From: an uncultured Acetobacterium sp.
Lineage (GTDB): Bacteria > Bacillota > Clostridia > Eubacteriales > Eubacteriaceae
Assembly: GCF_963664135.1 (NCBI RefSeq)
Contig: NZ_OY760905.1
Span: forward strand, 62,001 to 126,000
Reading direction: 5' to 3'
Length of the DNA stretch: 64,000 nucleotides
A program made the translations under genes and the position numbers. How positions within the stretch are numbered: position 1 is the first letter of the stretch; each line of letters starts with the position of its first letter. Shown here piece by piece: positions 9,501-17,256 of the stretch. The notes beneath the pieces were generated by a model. The model saw only the letters and a program-made list of their open reading frames with translations. It did no database searches and was not told the origin of the DNA.

Positions 9501-10166
9501 CAGCTGGATGAACTGGATTTATCGGAAGAACGGCAACGTACCCTTAAAGACAAGATTGCCGCCTTGGGGAATGTTAATCTCAATGCCATTGAAGAATACG
9601 AAGAAATTCTAACCCGACATGCGTTTATGAAAGAACAGATGGATGATCTCAAAGCCGGAAAAAGCGAGCTGCTCGATATCATCAATACCTTATATGATGC
9701 CATGACGGAGCAGTTCAAGGCTAATTTCATCAAGCTTCAAGAAAATTTCACCCGGATCTTCAGTATCCTTTTTGAAGGCGGTCGCGCCTATTTGGAGTTT
9801 ACCGATCCAACCGGGGTTCTGGAAGGTGGCATTGAGCTGGTCGCCCAACCGCCGGGCAAACGCCTGCGGCATATTTCACTACTTTCTGGTGGTGAAAAGT
9901 CGATGGTGGCCATTGCGCTGTTGTTTTCATTTCTGGAAATTAACCCGTCACCATTTTGTGTGATCGATGAGGTGGATGCGGCACTGGATGACCATAATAT
10001 TTACCGCTATATCAATTATCTGAAAAAAGTATCGGCGCACAATCAGTTTATCACCATTACCCATCGACGAAAAACGTTAGAGGTCTGTGATAATCTTTAC
10101 GGTGTTTCGATGTCCAAGGATGGTGTATCTCAATTGGTGTCCGTCCGACTCACTGATTACGCTTAG
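6594..10166 (+). CDS. smc: Chromosome segregation/condensation protein SMC
   Basis: The ATPase that forms the SMC-ScpA-ScpB complex and organises the nucleoid. The 1190 residues follow the family plan: N-terminal head with Walker A GPNGSGKSN (about 32-40), a long coiled coil, the hinge (about 510-670, ending in a GGxxxGG-type GGAIVGGQ), a second coiled coil, and the C-terminal head with signature LLSGGEKS and Walker B FCVIDEVDAALDD. The start codon is TTG at 6594 with GAGGTGAGG before it. ftsY normally follows directly; here a MITE-like repeat lies between them. Confidence 0.97.
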   Translation: MYLKKLRLSGFKSFADPVSLEFSEGISAIVGPNGSGKSNITDAIKWVLGEQSIKSLRGKKMEDVIFSGTEKKQASGYAEVVLMLDNKDGSLENYPQEIAISRKLFRSGESDYAINKKSCKLKEIHSIFMDTGLGKNGYSLISQGSIENILASSPTELRNIFEEAVGIVSYKTKKNEAEKKLEQTQSHLDRLRDIMTEIEKQVGPLKNQSRKAKNWLTLHDELKTVDLVIFHRKMSSAVIELEDLKKQLEEQIKACERIEATILEKDGLYQKLTIENRELDLLADTEKKSLSVIRADFDQVQREDIRCKSQLEANEITQERLKTEQENLVTRINATLERIRAVELEKEVLVENLKTQEVNNQELETSLNRLLLEEQQEKDRIKANQDAVLNHQSLCEQLEVKRLELRTSIQEAKTESSFVEKRLGEMGNSQSQLEAELKHVNEETNNLKVEKQNLEDQYKRLQNQYNHDSGEYKKLQNQVHLISNNYKVNTSKVEYLKNIQKNYQDYFPTIRKLMTSEKMLGPVIHEVYGPVGELISTEAKYLMAIDIALGGKSQNIVVASVKVASDCIDLLKKERLGRATFLPLDNLKYSAIDPKTRKDLSGIPGFEGIASDLVKTDVRYHAAIESLLGRIIVARDFSSGKELQRKMLSKYTVVTLEGEIFYPGGAIVGGQTKDNRQSPLSKKIEIQNLENEMAEQQKTLIVLKNQDEATQGSLAQKVDALKELENQYNRCKQALWEKNKITEDLSVKQQVDIRTMAEHEQKLELLSQKLVKLDKEFAAVEEAYNQAKEATKGQEVDDIAEEIRNQLDDVRLKISESQMIMTQIKGEIAGFDQQIVLMQEQLAHQTTRKKALEEEMKNYQQDSRELMVLQERLAADHERLSKAIESHRDKNKKSMELQKQNAQRLETLQEEIKMDNHQLIIDNDKKNTLSTQLSSLQLQMNHWEENMYKSYEMNYLMVEDAYQQLALNQQLDELDLSEERQRTLKDKIAALGNVNLNAIEEYEEILTRHAFMKEQMDDLKAGKSELLDIINTLYDAMTEQFKANFIKLQENFTRIFSILFEGGRAYLEFTDPTGVLEGGIELVAQPPGKRLRHISLLSGGEKSMVAIALLFSFLEINPSPFCVIDEVDAALDDHNIYRYINYLKKVSAHNQFITITHRRKTLEVCDNLYGVSMSKDGVSQLVSVRLTDYA

Positions 10167-10178
10167 AGCACTTTATTT

Positions 10179-10347
10179 AGGCATTTGTGAAATTAAAAAA
10201 CATCGAACAACGGTTGCTTTAGGTGTGGTTTCCACATACAATTTCGTAACGTGTAGGTGAACAGTTCATCGAACTGTCCGCCGTACAGTGTAGAAATTGT
10301 TTTGTGCGAAACTGGGCACAAAGCTCATGGCACTTTCGCAATTGCCT
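10179..10347 (+). repeat. MITE-like repeat, copy A (about 169 bp)
   Basis: Fills most of the smc-ftsY gap. It is collinear with the reverse complement of 17058-17224; shared blocks include GTAACGTGTAGG, GAACAGTTCA and AACTGTCCGC. The ends carry imperfect inverted repeats, AGGCATTTGTGAAA on the left and TTTCGCAATTGCCT on the right. It has no coding capacity and an internal palindrome (GAACAGTTCATCGAACTGTCC). It has the size and form of a miniature inverted-repeat element; the target-site duplication is not clear. Confidence 0.7.
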
Positions 10348-10373
10348 GACATTTTAGTATTAGGGAGATAATA

Positions 10374-11276
10374 ATGGAATTAAGTTTATATGAACGAATG
10401 CGGAACAAGCTGGTTAAAACAGCGGATAATTTTAAAGAAAAAATCGAAAATGTTATGTACATGGGCAGTTTTGACGATGATTTTTTTGATGAACTGGAAG
10501 AAACCCTGATCCTTTCGGATTTAGGAGCTCATACGTCGGTTAAGATTACCGAAGCGCTGCGTGCCAAAATAATCGAAACCAAGTCCAAAAGCAAGGAAGA
10601 AGTTGTCGGCTTTTTAAAGCAAATCCTGATCGATATGGTTCAGGTAGAAAGCGAAAGCCTCCAGACACCCGTTATTATTTTAGTGGTAGGCGTTAATGGG
10701 GTAGGAAAAACCACCTCCATTGCCAAGCTATCTGAACGCTATAAAAAAGAAGGCAAAAAGGTGATTATTGCGGCGGCCGATACGTTCAGAGCCGCAGCTG
10801 TGGAACAACTGGATGAGTGGGCCAAGCGAGTGGGCGTGGATATTATTAAAAGTACGACCGGAGCCGATCCCAGTTCAGTTGTTTTTGACGCGATTGGGGC
10901 AGCTAAAGCTCGAAAAGCGGATGTCTTAATCTGTGATACCGCCGGACGCCTTCACAATAAGGTTAATCTGATGAAAGAACTTGAGAAAATAAGCAAGGTT
11001 ATTCAACGCGAAGGGACCGGTTTCAACATCCATAATCTGATTGTTTTAGATGCCACTACCGGTCAAAATGCGATTAATCAGGCCAAAGTTTTTCATGAAT
11101 GTGTCGATATCAGCGGGATTGTACTGACCAAACTGGACGGAACCGCCAAAGGTGGAATTGCCATTTCAATCATTGACGAAATGCAGATACCCATTGAATA
11201 TGTGGGAATTGGTGAAAAAGCTGAGGATCTAATCGATTTTGATCCCAAGAAATTTGTCGATCTTCTATTTGAATAA
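10374..11276 (+). CDS. ftsY: Signal recognition particle receptor FtsY
   Basis: The SRP-type GTPase that docks Ffh-ribosome complexes at the membrane translocon. The 300 residues form the NG domain only, with no long acidic A domain, as usual in Gram-positives. P-loop GVNGVGKTT is near residue 110, followed by ADTFRAAAVEQL, the G3 DTAGRLHNK and the G4 TKLDGTAKGG. The ribosome site GGGAGA stands before ATG at 10374. The partner ffh lies 500 bp downstream. Confidence 0.96.
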   Translation: MELSLYERMRNKLVKTADNFKEKIENVMYMGSFDDDFFDELEETLILSDLGAHTSVKITEALRAKIIETKSKSKEEVVGFLKQILIDMVQVESESLQTPVIILVVGVNGVGKTTSIAKLSERYKKEGKKVIIAAADTFRAAAVEQLDEWAKRVGVDIIKSTTGADPSSVVFDAIGAAKARKADVLICDTAGRLHNKVNLMKELEKISKVIQREGTGFNIHNLIVLDATTGQNAINQAKVFHECVDISGIVLTKLDGTAKGGIAISIIDEMQIPIEYVGIGEKAEDLIDFDPKKFVDLLFE

Positions 11277-11335
11277 AATTTTGAAAAAAATCTTAAAATT
11301 ATTGAAGAAATGACCCTGAGAATGGGAATAAAAGC

Positions 11336-11364
11336 TTGACTTTTTTGCGTCCAGGACTTACAAT
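11336..11364 (+). promoter_or_regulatory. Sigma-A promoter of the ylxM-ffh operon
   Basis: TTGACT at 11336-11341, 17 bases, TACAAT at 11359-11364. The transcript would start near 11372, and its leader can fold GTCGT(C)AAG with CTTTACGAC (11371-11396) right before the ylxM start, which might modulate translation. Confidence 0.75.
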
Positions 11365-11412
11365 AGTGAGGTCGTCAAGTAAATTTCCTTTACGACGATG
11401 ATGAAGGTGCTT

Positions 11413-11769
11413 ATGGAAAAAAAAGTCGGGGAACAATATTTATTTGATTTTTATGGTGAACTGTTGACGGATAAGCAGAAACAGATTTTAGAGTATTACT
11501 ACGACGATGATTATAGCCTGGCTGAAATTGCCGAGGTTATGGCAGTTACCCGACAGGGTATTTTCGATGTGATCAAACGCTCTAAAGCCATGATGGAAGC
11601 CTATGAAGAAAAACTGGGACTTATTGCCAAGTTTTTAAAATCTCAAATTCTGATGGAAGAAATAGAGAAAGATTTATTGGATTGTGCTGAACGGGAAAAA
11701 GACGAGCAGCTTAAATCTGAATTGATGCTGGTGGTTGAAAAGCTGAAAAAAGTCAGTGAAGAAAACTAG
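11413..11769 (+). CDS. ylxM: SRP-associated helix-turn-helix protein YlxM
   Basis: A 118-residue sigma-70 region-4-like helix-turn-helix protein encoded before ffh in most Bacillota. The LFDFYGELLTDKQKQILEYY opening and SLAEIAEVMAVTRQGIFDVI helix-turn-helix match the family. In streptococci and related bacteria YlxM stimulates SRP GTPase function; it is not thought to be a classical transcription factor. ATG at 11413 is preferred over two ATGs at 11398/11401 because AAGGTG precedes it and homologues begin at this point, but the upstream starts remain possible. The C-terminal third is an acidic coiled region. Confidence 0.9.
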   Translation: MEKKVGEQYLFDFYGELLTDKQKQILEYYYDDDYSLAEIAEVMAVTRQGIFDVIKRSKAMMEAYEEKLGLIAKFLKSQILMEEIEKDLLDCAEREKDEQLKSELMLVVEKLKKVSEEN

Positions 11770-11778
11770 AGGTGACAG

Positions 11779-13116
11779 ATGATCTTTGAAGGATTAAATG
11801 AAAAGTTTCAAAACATATTTTCCCAGCTAAAGCGCAAAGGAAAGCTCAATGAAAAAGACATTCAGGAAGTCAATCGTGAAATAAAGATGGCGCTTCTGGA
11901 AGCCGATGTCAATTTCAAAGTTGTTAAACAATTTACAAAAAATATCGGCGAACGTGCCATCGGTCAAGAGGTCTTAAGCAGCCTGACCCCAGGACAGCAG
12001 TTTATAAAAATTGTCAAAGATGAGATGACAACCCTGCTTGGCGGGGAAATTGAGCGAATGGATTTTGTTCAGGGACGCCAGAATGTTTATATGATGGTGG
12101 GTCTCCAAGGTGCCGGAAAAACGACAACGGCCGCTAAGCTTGCCAATTTATTAAAAAAAGAGAAAAAATTCAAACCCTTGCTGGTGGCCTGTGACGTCTA
12201 CCGTCCGGCGGCAATTAAGCAGCTTGAAATTTTGGGTGATGAATTAAAAATTGATGTCTACTCCGAACACGATGTTAAAGATCCGGTTGGTATTGCCAAA
12301 CGGGGATTGCAAAGATCGGTGGAAGGCCATTATGATCTGGTTATCTTTGATACTGCTGGTCGTTTACAGATTGATGAAGCACTGATGGATGAACTGGTCA
12401 ACATCAAAGCAGCCATTAATCCCACTGAGATTTTATTAACCGTTGATGGGATGACGGGTCAGGAATCCGTTAATGTTGCCAACGAGTTTAACCGCCTGTT
12501 GGATATTTCCGGCGTTATTTTAACCAAATTAGATGGGGACACCCGCGGTGGGGCCGCCTTATCGATTACCTACACCATTGGCAAAGCGATAAAATATATT
12601 GGTACCGGTGAAAAACTCACCGATATTGAACTCTTTTATCCGGATCGGATGGCTTCCCGAATTTTGGGAATGGGGGATGTGCTATCCTTTATTGACAAAG
12701 CCCAGAGTATGATGGATGACGAAAAAGCCAAAGAATTGGAAGAAAAGTTCAGAAATCAGGATTTTGATCTCAATGACTTTTTAGATCAGATTAAGCAAAT
12801 TGAGAAGATGGGTTCCATCAGCAGTTTACTGGAAATGATGCCAGGCGCTAACCGCAAAGCCATGAAAAACATGGATTTAAGTGGCGCCAATACAAAACAG
12901 ACGGAAGCGATTATTTTATCGATGACCATGGAAGAACGTCATAAACCAGGCATCATTAATGCCAGCCGCAGAAAACGAATCGCGTTGGGAAGTGGTACCA
13001 AAGTTGCTGATGTCAATCGACTATTAAAAGGTTTTGATCAGTCCAAGAAGATGATGAAACAATTGTCAAATCCGAATATTGCAAAAAAAGGTCGCATGAA
13101 GCTACCTTTTATGTAA
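11779..13116 (+). CDS. ffh: Signal recognition particle protein Ffh (SRP54)
   Basis: Binds signal sequences and 4.5S/6S SRP RNA and targets nascent membrane proteins. The 445 residues comprise the N helical bundle, the G domain with P-loop [10 protein letters not shown] near 107-116, DVYRPAA, DTAGRLQ and [10 protein letters not shown], and a Met-rich M domain from about 300 ([24 protein letters not shown] is the RNA-binding helix-turn-helix). It lies 9 bp behind ylxM with GAGGTGA as ribosome site. SRP RNA is not seen in this window. Confidence 0.97.
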   Translation: MIFEGLNEKFQNIFSQLKRKGKLNEKDIQEVNREIKMALLEADVNFKVVKQFTKNIGERAIGQEVLSSLTPGQQFIKIVKDEMTTLLGGEIERMDFVQGRQNVYMMVGLQGAGKTTTAAKLANLLKKEKKFKPLLVACDVYRPAAIKQLEILGDELKIDVYSEHDVKDPVGIAKRGLQRSVEGHYDLVIFDTAGRLQIDEALMDELVNIKAAINPTEILLTVDGMTGQESVNVANEFNRLLDISGVILTKLDGDTRGGAALSITYTIGKAIKYIGTGEKLTDIELFYPDRMASRILGMGDVLSFIDKAQSMMDDEKAKELEEKFRNQDFDLNDFLDQIKQIEKMGSISSLLEMMPGANRKAMKNMDLSGANTKQTEAIILSMTMEERHKPGIINASRRKRIALGSGTKVADVNRLLKGFDQSKKMMKQLSNPNIAKKGRMKLPFM

Positions 13117-13180
13117 ATTATTATTGTTATCAACGACACTATGTCATAAGATAAAAGATGTTAAGAAAGGGGGAACGAAC

Positions 13181-13426
13181 ATGGCAGTAAAAATTAGATT
13201 AAAAAGAATGGGTAAAAAGAAAAAACCTTTTTATAGAATCGTTGTTGCAGATGCACGAGCACCACGTGATGGTAAGTTCATCGAAGAAATTGGATACTAC
13301 AACCCTTGTGTTGACCCTGCGCTCGTAAAAGTAGATGCAGATAAAGCCAAAACTTGGTTGGCCAATGGTGCAAAACCAACGGATACCGTTAAGTATTTAT
13401 TAAAAAGAGAAAACGTAATCGAGTAG
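13181..13426 (+). CDS. rpsP: 30S ribosomal protein S16
   Basis: An 81-residue basic ribosomal protein opening with [20 protein letters not shown], the S16 signature, and containing [22 protein letters not shown]. The true start is ATG at 13181, 8 bases after AAAGGGGG; the longer in-frame extension to 13124 lacks a ribosome site and is not conserved. First gene of the rpsP-khpA-rimM-trmD-rplS series. Confidence 0.97.
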   Translation: MAVKIRLKRMGKKKKPFYRIVVADARAPRDGKFIEEIGYYNPCVDPALVKVDADKAKTWLANGAKPTDTVKYLLKRENVIE

Positions 13427-13442
13427 TACCAGGAGGTAAATG

Positions 13443-13673
13443 ATGAAAGAACTTGTGGAAATTATCGCTAAGGCTCTTGTTGAACACCCCGATGCTGTAT
13501 CTGTCCAGGAAGTTGAAGGCGAACAATCCATTATTTTGGAATTAAAGGTCGCTGACGACGATATGGGCAAAGTCATTGGAAAACAGGGGCGTATCGCAAA
13601 AGCAATTCGTACCGTCATAAAAGCCGCTGCCACGAAAGAAGATAAACGTGTCATGTTGGAAATTATCCAATAA
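13443..13673 (+). CDS. khpA: KH-domain RNA-binding protein KhpA (YlqC)
   Basis: A 76-residue single type-II KH domain, with the GxxG loop as GKQG in [19 protein letters not shown]. KhpA pairs with KhpB/Jag in many Bacillota and acts on RNA affecting cell division and length. It follows rpsP by 16 bp with AGGAGG at 13431-13436; ATG at 13443 has better spacing than the adjacent ATG at 13440. The function in this organism is inferred from family and locus. Confidence 0.92.
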   Translation: MKELVEIIAKALVEHPDAVSVQEVEGEQSIILELKVADDDMGKVIGKQGRIAKAIRTVIKAAATKEDKRVMLEIIQ

Positions 13674-13681
13674 TAGGCATT

Positions 13682-13708
13682 GGGCTGTGTAAACAGCTCT
13701 TTTTTTTT
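13682..13708 (+). terminator. Intra-operon terminator/attenuator between khpA and rimM
   Basis: GGGCTGT pairs with ACAGCTC (one G-U pair) around GTAA and is followed by nine T. It is a good intrinsic terminator inside an otherwise conserved operon, so it may reduce expression of rimM-trmD relative to rpsP-khpA. Confidence 0.75.
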
Positions 13709-13734
13709 AGGGGTTATTCGAAAAAGGAGAAAAA

Positions 13735-14247
13735 ATGGAAGATAATCGTTTAATTATCATTGGCCGTATTCTTGGTGTGCATGGAATCAAGGGAGAGCTA
13801 AAAGTTTTACCTCTCACCGACGATCCAGGACGTTTCTATGATCTGGATTCGGTAACCCTCATTCATGATAAAACCGAGGATGACTATCGTATAACCAATT
13901 GCCGGCTGCATAAAAATAATGTCTTACTATTTCTGGAAGGTATTGCTAACCGAAACGACGCAGAAGCCTTGATTGGCAGAAAAGTTGGTATTCCTAAAGA
14001 ATTAGCAGTGGAATTAGCCGAAGATGAATTTTTCATTGAAGAATTGCTGGGCTTGCCAGTTTACAACGAGGGTGTGCTGTTAGGCAAAATAACCGACGTA
14101 ATGCAAGCCGGTGGCGTGGACGTCTATACCATTTCAGAAGGCAAGAAAGTGTATTGTGTACCAGCGCGGAAGCTCTATTTCAAAGAGATCGATGTTAAAG
14201 CCGGACGAATCGAGGCAACGATTCCCCAGGAAATATTGGATTTATGA
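13735..14247 (+). CDS. rimM: Ribosome maturation factor RimM
   Basis: A 170-residue 16S processing factor that binds S19 and helps assemble the 30S head. The N-terminal domain opens with IIGRILGVHGIKGELKVLPL and the C-terminal PRC-barrel contains EDEFFIEELLGLPVYNEG and IPQEILDL at the very end, all typical. The ribosome site AAAAGGAG precedes ATG. Its stop overlaps the trmD start (ATGA). Confidence 0.95.
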   Translation: MEDNRLIIIGRILGVHGIKGELKVLPLTDDPGRFYDLDSVTLIHDKTEDDYRITNCRLHKNNVLLFLEGIANRNDAEALIGRKVGIPKELAVELAEDEFFIEELLGLPVYNEGVLLGKITDVMQAGGVDVYTISEGKKVYCVPARKLYFKEIDVKAGRIEATIPQEILDL

Positions 14248-14942
14248 GATTTTATTTTTTAACCCTGTTTCCGGAAATATTTGAAACCTATTTTCAAACA
14301 GGGATGATTGGTCGCGGGGTAAAAGCGGGCTTGATCGAATACGCAGTGATTAATATTCGGGATTTCTCTGGCAATAAGCATCATAAAGTGGACGATTCCC
14401 CTTATGGAGGCGGCGCCGGGATGGTAATGGCAGCGCCTCCGATTGTTAGTGCGCTTAAAAGCATTCCGGACTATCAGAATTATCCGGTGGTTTATTTAAC
14501 CCCTGGCGGCAAACCCTTTGAACAAAACGACGGGGTGGCCTTAGCAGAGCATCCGGGACTGATTTTTATCTGTGGTCATTATGAAGGGATCGATCAACGG
14601 GTCATTGACGGCTACGTGGATTTGGAGTTTTCGGTGGGTGACTATGTCTTAACTGGCGGAGAATTGCCGGCGCTGACGCTGGCTGATGCCATCGCCAGAC
14701 ACATTCCCGGTTTTTTGGGTAACTGTGACAGCTTGGCAGAAGAGTCTTTCGAAAGTCATTTACTGGAGTATCCACACTATACCAAACCCCGGGAATTTGA
14801 AGGGCAGGAAGTCCCCGCGGTGCTGTTATCTGGAAATCACGCCGAGATCAAAAAATGGCGAAAACAAAAAGCTGAAGACCGAACTCGGGAAAAGCGACCC
14901 GATTTATTTGAAAAATATAAATTTGAAAAAAGCTTGCATTAA
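14244..14942 (+). CDS. trmD: tRNA (guanine-N1)-methyltransferase TrmD
   Basis: SAM-dependent enzyme that methylates G37 of tRNAs to prevent frameshifting; a trefoil-knot SPOUT dimer. The 232 residues contain MRFYFLTLFPEIF, the SPYGGGAGMVM loop, LICGHYEGIDQR-type FICGHYEGIDQRVI and the knot segment SVGDYVLTGGELPAL. It is translationally coupled to rimM by a 4-bp overlap. The rplS promoter lies over its stop codon. Confidence 0.96.
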   Translation: MRFYFLTLFPEIFETYFQTGMIGRGVKAGLIEYAVINIRDFSGNKHHKVDDSPYGGGAGMVMAAPPIVSALKSIPDYQNYPVVYLTPGGKPFEQNDGVALAEHPGLIFICGHYEGIDQRVIDGYVDLEFSVGDYVLTGGELPALTLADAIARHIPGFLGNCDSLAEESFESHLLEYPHYTKPREFEGQEVPAVLLSGNHAEIKKWRKQKAEDRTREKRPDLFEKYKFEKSLH

Positions 14943-14962
14943 AAATAGACAAAGTGTATAAT
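14934..14962 (+). promoter_or_regulatory. Sigma-A promoter of rplS
   Basis: TTGCAT at 14934-14939, 17 bases, TATAAT at 14957-14962. The -35 box overlaps the end of trmD. The leader from about 14970 to 15029 holds small self-complementary pieces (GAGA/TCCTC, ACGT/ACGT) that could be an L19-type autoregulatory leader, but the fold is not convincing by eye. Confidence 0.75.
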
Positions 14963-15041
14963 ATATCAGTATGTTATTAAGAGAGACGGTCCTCTGTACG
15001 TGATGCACGAACGTCGGAAATCGAATTTTAAGGAGAAAAAA

Positions 15042-15386
15042 ATGGACATTATTAAGAAGATTCAATTAGAAAACATGAAGGCAGAACCACCAAAGTTTAG
15101 CGTTGGTGACACTGTAAAAGTTCATGTAAAAGTAATCGAAGGAAAAAAAGAACGAATTCAGATTTTTGAAGGCATTGTGCTAAAAAAACAAAACGGTGGC
15201 GTTGGCGAAACTTTTACGGTACGTAAAATATCTTCTGGTTTTGGTGTAGAAAGAACCTTCCTGGTCCACTCACCAAAAATCGAAAAAGTTGATATTGTTC
15301 GACACGGAAAAGTGCGTCGAGCTAAACTTAACTATCTTCGTGATCGTGTTGGTAAAGCAGCAAAAGTCAAAGAAAAAAGAGCGTAA
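15042..15386 (+). CDS. rplS: 50S ribosomal protein L19
   Basis: A 114-residue protein at the 30S-50S interface. It begins [13 protein letters not shown] and shows the L19 core [31 protein letters not shown] and [19 protein letters not shown] lies 6 bases before ATG 15042; an in-frame extension to 15000 is in the leader. It has its own promoter and terminator. Confidence 0.97.
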   Translation: MDIIKKIQLENMKAEPPKFSVGDTVKVHVKVIEGKKERIQIFEGIVLKKQNGGVGETFTVRKISSGFGVERTFLVHSPKIEKVDIVRHGKVRRAKLNYLRDRVGKAAKVKEKRA

Positions 15387-15389
15387 TTC

Positions 15390-15413
15390 AGAGGCTGACA
15401 AGCCTCTTTTTTG
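15390..15413 (+). terminator. Rho-independent terminator after rplS
   Basis: AGAGGCT and AGCCTCT pair around GACA, followed by six T and GG. It separates rplS from lepB. Confidence 0.88.
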
Positions 15414-15462
15414 GTTATATTTGCATTTAAAACTAAATAGCGATTAGCAAGGAAGTGAAAAA

Positions 15463-15990
15463 ATGAAAGACGATCAGGAATCTAAAGGTAATTTGGAACT
15501 TAAAGAATGGATACAATCCGCAGTGATTGCCATTGTGCTTGCTTTTATTATAAAAATGTTTTTATTCGACTTTGTCATGGTTCAGGGAAGCTCCATGTTT
15601 CCAACCCTTGTCCAGGGGGATCGACTGATTGTCAATAAAATTGGCTACACCATTGGTGAACCGGACTACGGCGACATTGTGATCCTCAGCTATAGTGATA
15701 GTGTCGAGTATGTCAAACGGGTTATTGGTAAGGGTGGCGATACCATCGAGATAAAAAATATGGTGGTTTATCGTAATGGCGAACCACTGGAAGAAGATTA
15801 TATTAATACCGATCCTTATGAAGATTTTGCTAAAGTTACTGTTCCAGAGGGAACCTATTTCGTAATGGGGGATAACCGGGCAAACAGTTCCGACAGCCGT
15901 TACCCAAGTCTTGGTTTTGTTAAAAAAGATGCCATCGACGGGCGCGTTATTTTCAGGATTTGGCCATTCACAGAAATTGGTACGGTCTAA
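15463..15990 (+). CDS. lepB: Signal peptidase I
   Basis: Membrane-bound serine peptidase that removes Sec/Tat signal peptides outside the membrane. The 175 residues start with one membrane anchor (about 18-38), then the catalytic dyad Ser44 (GSSMFPTL) and Lys85 (EYVKRVIGKGGD), and box E GDNRANSSDSR. Short Gram-positive type with a single transmembrane segment. It likely serves the secreted proteins farther downstream as well as the general exportome. It ends 1 bp before rbgA. Confidence 0.96.
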   Translation: MKDDQESKGNLELKEWIQSAVIAIVLAFIIKMFLFDFVMVQGSSMFPTLVQGDRLIVNKIGYTIGEPDYGDIVILSYSDSVEYVKRVIGKGGDTIEIKNMVVYRNGEPLEEDYINTDPYEDFAKVTVPEGTYFVMGDNRANSSDSRYPSLGFVKKDAIDGRVIFRIWPFTEIGTV

Positions 15991-15991
15991 T

Positions 15992-16834
15992 ATGTCGGAA
16001 GAAAAAATTGAATATATCCAATGGTACCCCGGTCACATGGCTAAAGCCAACCGGGAAATAAAAGAGAAACTTAAACTGATTAATGTGGTCATTGAGGTAG
16101 TCGATGCCCGGTTGCCGATTTCCAGTAAGAATCCCGAAATCAATCAGTATACCTGGAATAAACAGCATATTCTGTTACTGAATAAAGCCGATCTAGCTGA
16201 TCCAGAAGTTAGTCTTTTATGGATTGACTGGTTTAAAAAGAATACCGATATTCAGAAAATTGTCCTATATGATGCCTTTGATCGACGGATGAAAACAGAT
16301 CTGGTCAAAACCATTCATGAATTAAATATCAAAGAAAAGGCTCAGGTAAAATGCCTGGTTTGCGGGATCCCTAATGTTGGAAAATCAACGGTGATTAATA
16401 GTCTGATTGGCAAAAAGAAGACCCAGATTGGCAACAAACCAGGGGTTACCAAAGGTCAACAGTGGCTCAGTACACCAGATCATCTGATGTTATTGGATAC
16501 TCCGGGAATCTTATGGCCTAAATTTGAAGATCCTATGGTGGGTTTGCATTTAGCCTGGTTAGGCTCGATTAAAGATACGATTTATGAAAAAGAAAACATT
16601 GCCGCAGATCTTTTGAAATACTTGATTGCCTATTATCCCGACGAACTGGAAGCTATTTATAAGATTGAGTTGGACGATAAAAATTTGCCAGCGGTTTTTG
16701 ATGCCATAGCGAAAAGTCGAGGACTGCTGATTAAAGGCGGCGAATATGATTATGCCCGTACCAGTGTTCTCATTCTCAATGATTTTAAAAATGGCCGGAT
16801 TGGTCGGATTACCCTGGAACGTCCTGAAATTTGA
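15992..16834 (+). CDS. rbgA: Ribosome biogenesis GTPase RbgA (YlqF)
   Basis: A 280-residue circularly permuted GTPase needed for late 50S assembly. The motifs come in permuted order: G4 LLLNKADLAD (about 57-66), then G1 GIPNVGKSTVIN (about 122-133), G2 and G3 LLDTPGIL (about 167-174), with a C-terminal ANTAR-like helix domain. The opening IQWYPGHMAKANRE is diagnostic. ATG 15992 lies one base after the lepB stop; a longer frame starting inside lepB is rejected. Confidence 0.95.
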   Translation: MSEEKIEYIQWYPGHMAKANREIKEKLKLINVVIEVVDARLPISSKNPEINQYTWNKQHILLLNKADLADPEVSLLWIDWFKKNTDIQKIVLYDAFDRRMKTDLVKTIHELNIKEKAQVKCLVCGIPNVGKSTVINSLIGKKKTQIGNKPGVTKGQQWLSTPDHLMLLDTPGILWPKFEDPMVGLHLAWLGSIKDTIYEKENIAADLLKYLIAYYPDELEAIYKIELDDKNLPAVFDAIAKSRGLLIKGGEYDYARTSVLILNDFKNGRIGRITLERPEI

Positions 16835-16914
16835 TCATTAAATTATTGTAAAATTAATAAACAATGGCAGAGAATAGATTTGTGTTGATTAAATCTTAAA
16901 TCCTGTATGCTCGA

Positions 16915-16956
16915 AACAATCAATTTCTATTGAGATGGAAGTTGGTTGTTTTTTTA
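16915..16956 (+). terminator. Rho-independent terminator after rbgA
   Basis: AACAATCAATTTC pairs with GAAGTTGGTTGTT (13 bp with two G-U pairs) around a 10-base loop, then a T-run. It ends the lepB-rbgA unit. The 422-bp gap to the next gene otherwise contains only AT-rich sequence and repeat copy B. Confidence 0.8.
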
Positions 16957-17057
16957 TTGTCATTTTATAGATAAATTTTATTCGAGGACTGATCTTGCCA
17001 GAATATAGATTTAAATTTAAGAAAATAGGGTATATCTCATAAATATTGTAATGTGTG

Positions 17058-17224
17058 TATTTATAAAAGTGCGGTGAGCTTTGTGTCCAGTTTCGCACGA
17101 AACAATTTTTACACTGTACAGCGGACAGTTCGCTGAACTGTTCGCCTACACGTTACAAAATTGTTTGTGGAAACCGAACGCAAAGCAACTACTGTTCGCC
17201 GCTTATGAGTTTCGCAATTAGCCT
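17058..17224 (-). repeat. MITE-like repeat, copy B (inverted relative to copy A)
   Basis: About 167 bp whose reverse complement aligns along its whole length with 10179-10347, at roughly 75-80 per cent identity by eye. Its outer end near 17210 reads TTTCGCAATTAGCCT, which corresponds to the terminal inverted repeat of the family. It lies 32 bp before the start of the inserted glycosyltransferase. Confidence 0.7.
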
Positions 17225-17256
17225 ATATATATTTAATTTACTGAGGAGGACAATCC

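Noticed and set aside
15911-15991. N-terminal extension of RbgA inside lepB
   Set aside because: The extension is lepB sequence in another frame, has no ribosome site, and the conserved RbgA N-terminus starts at 15992.
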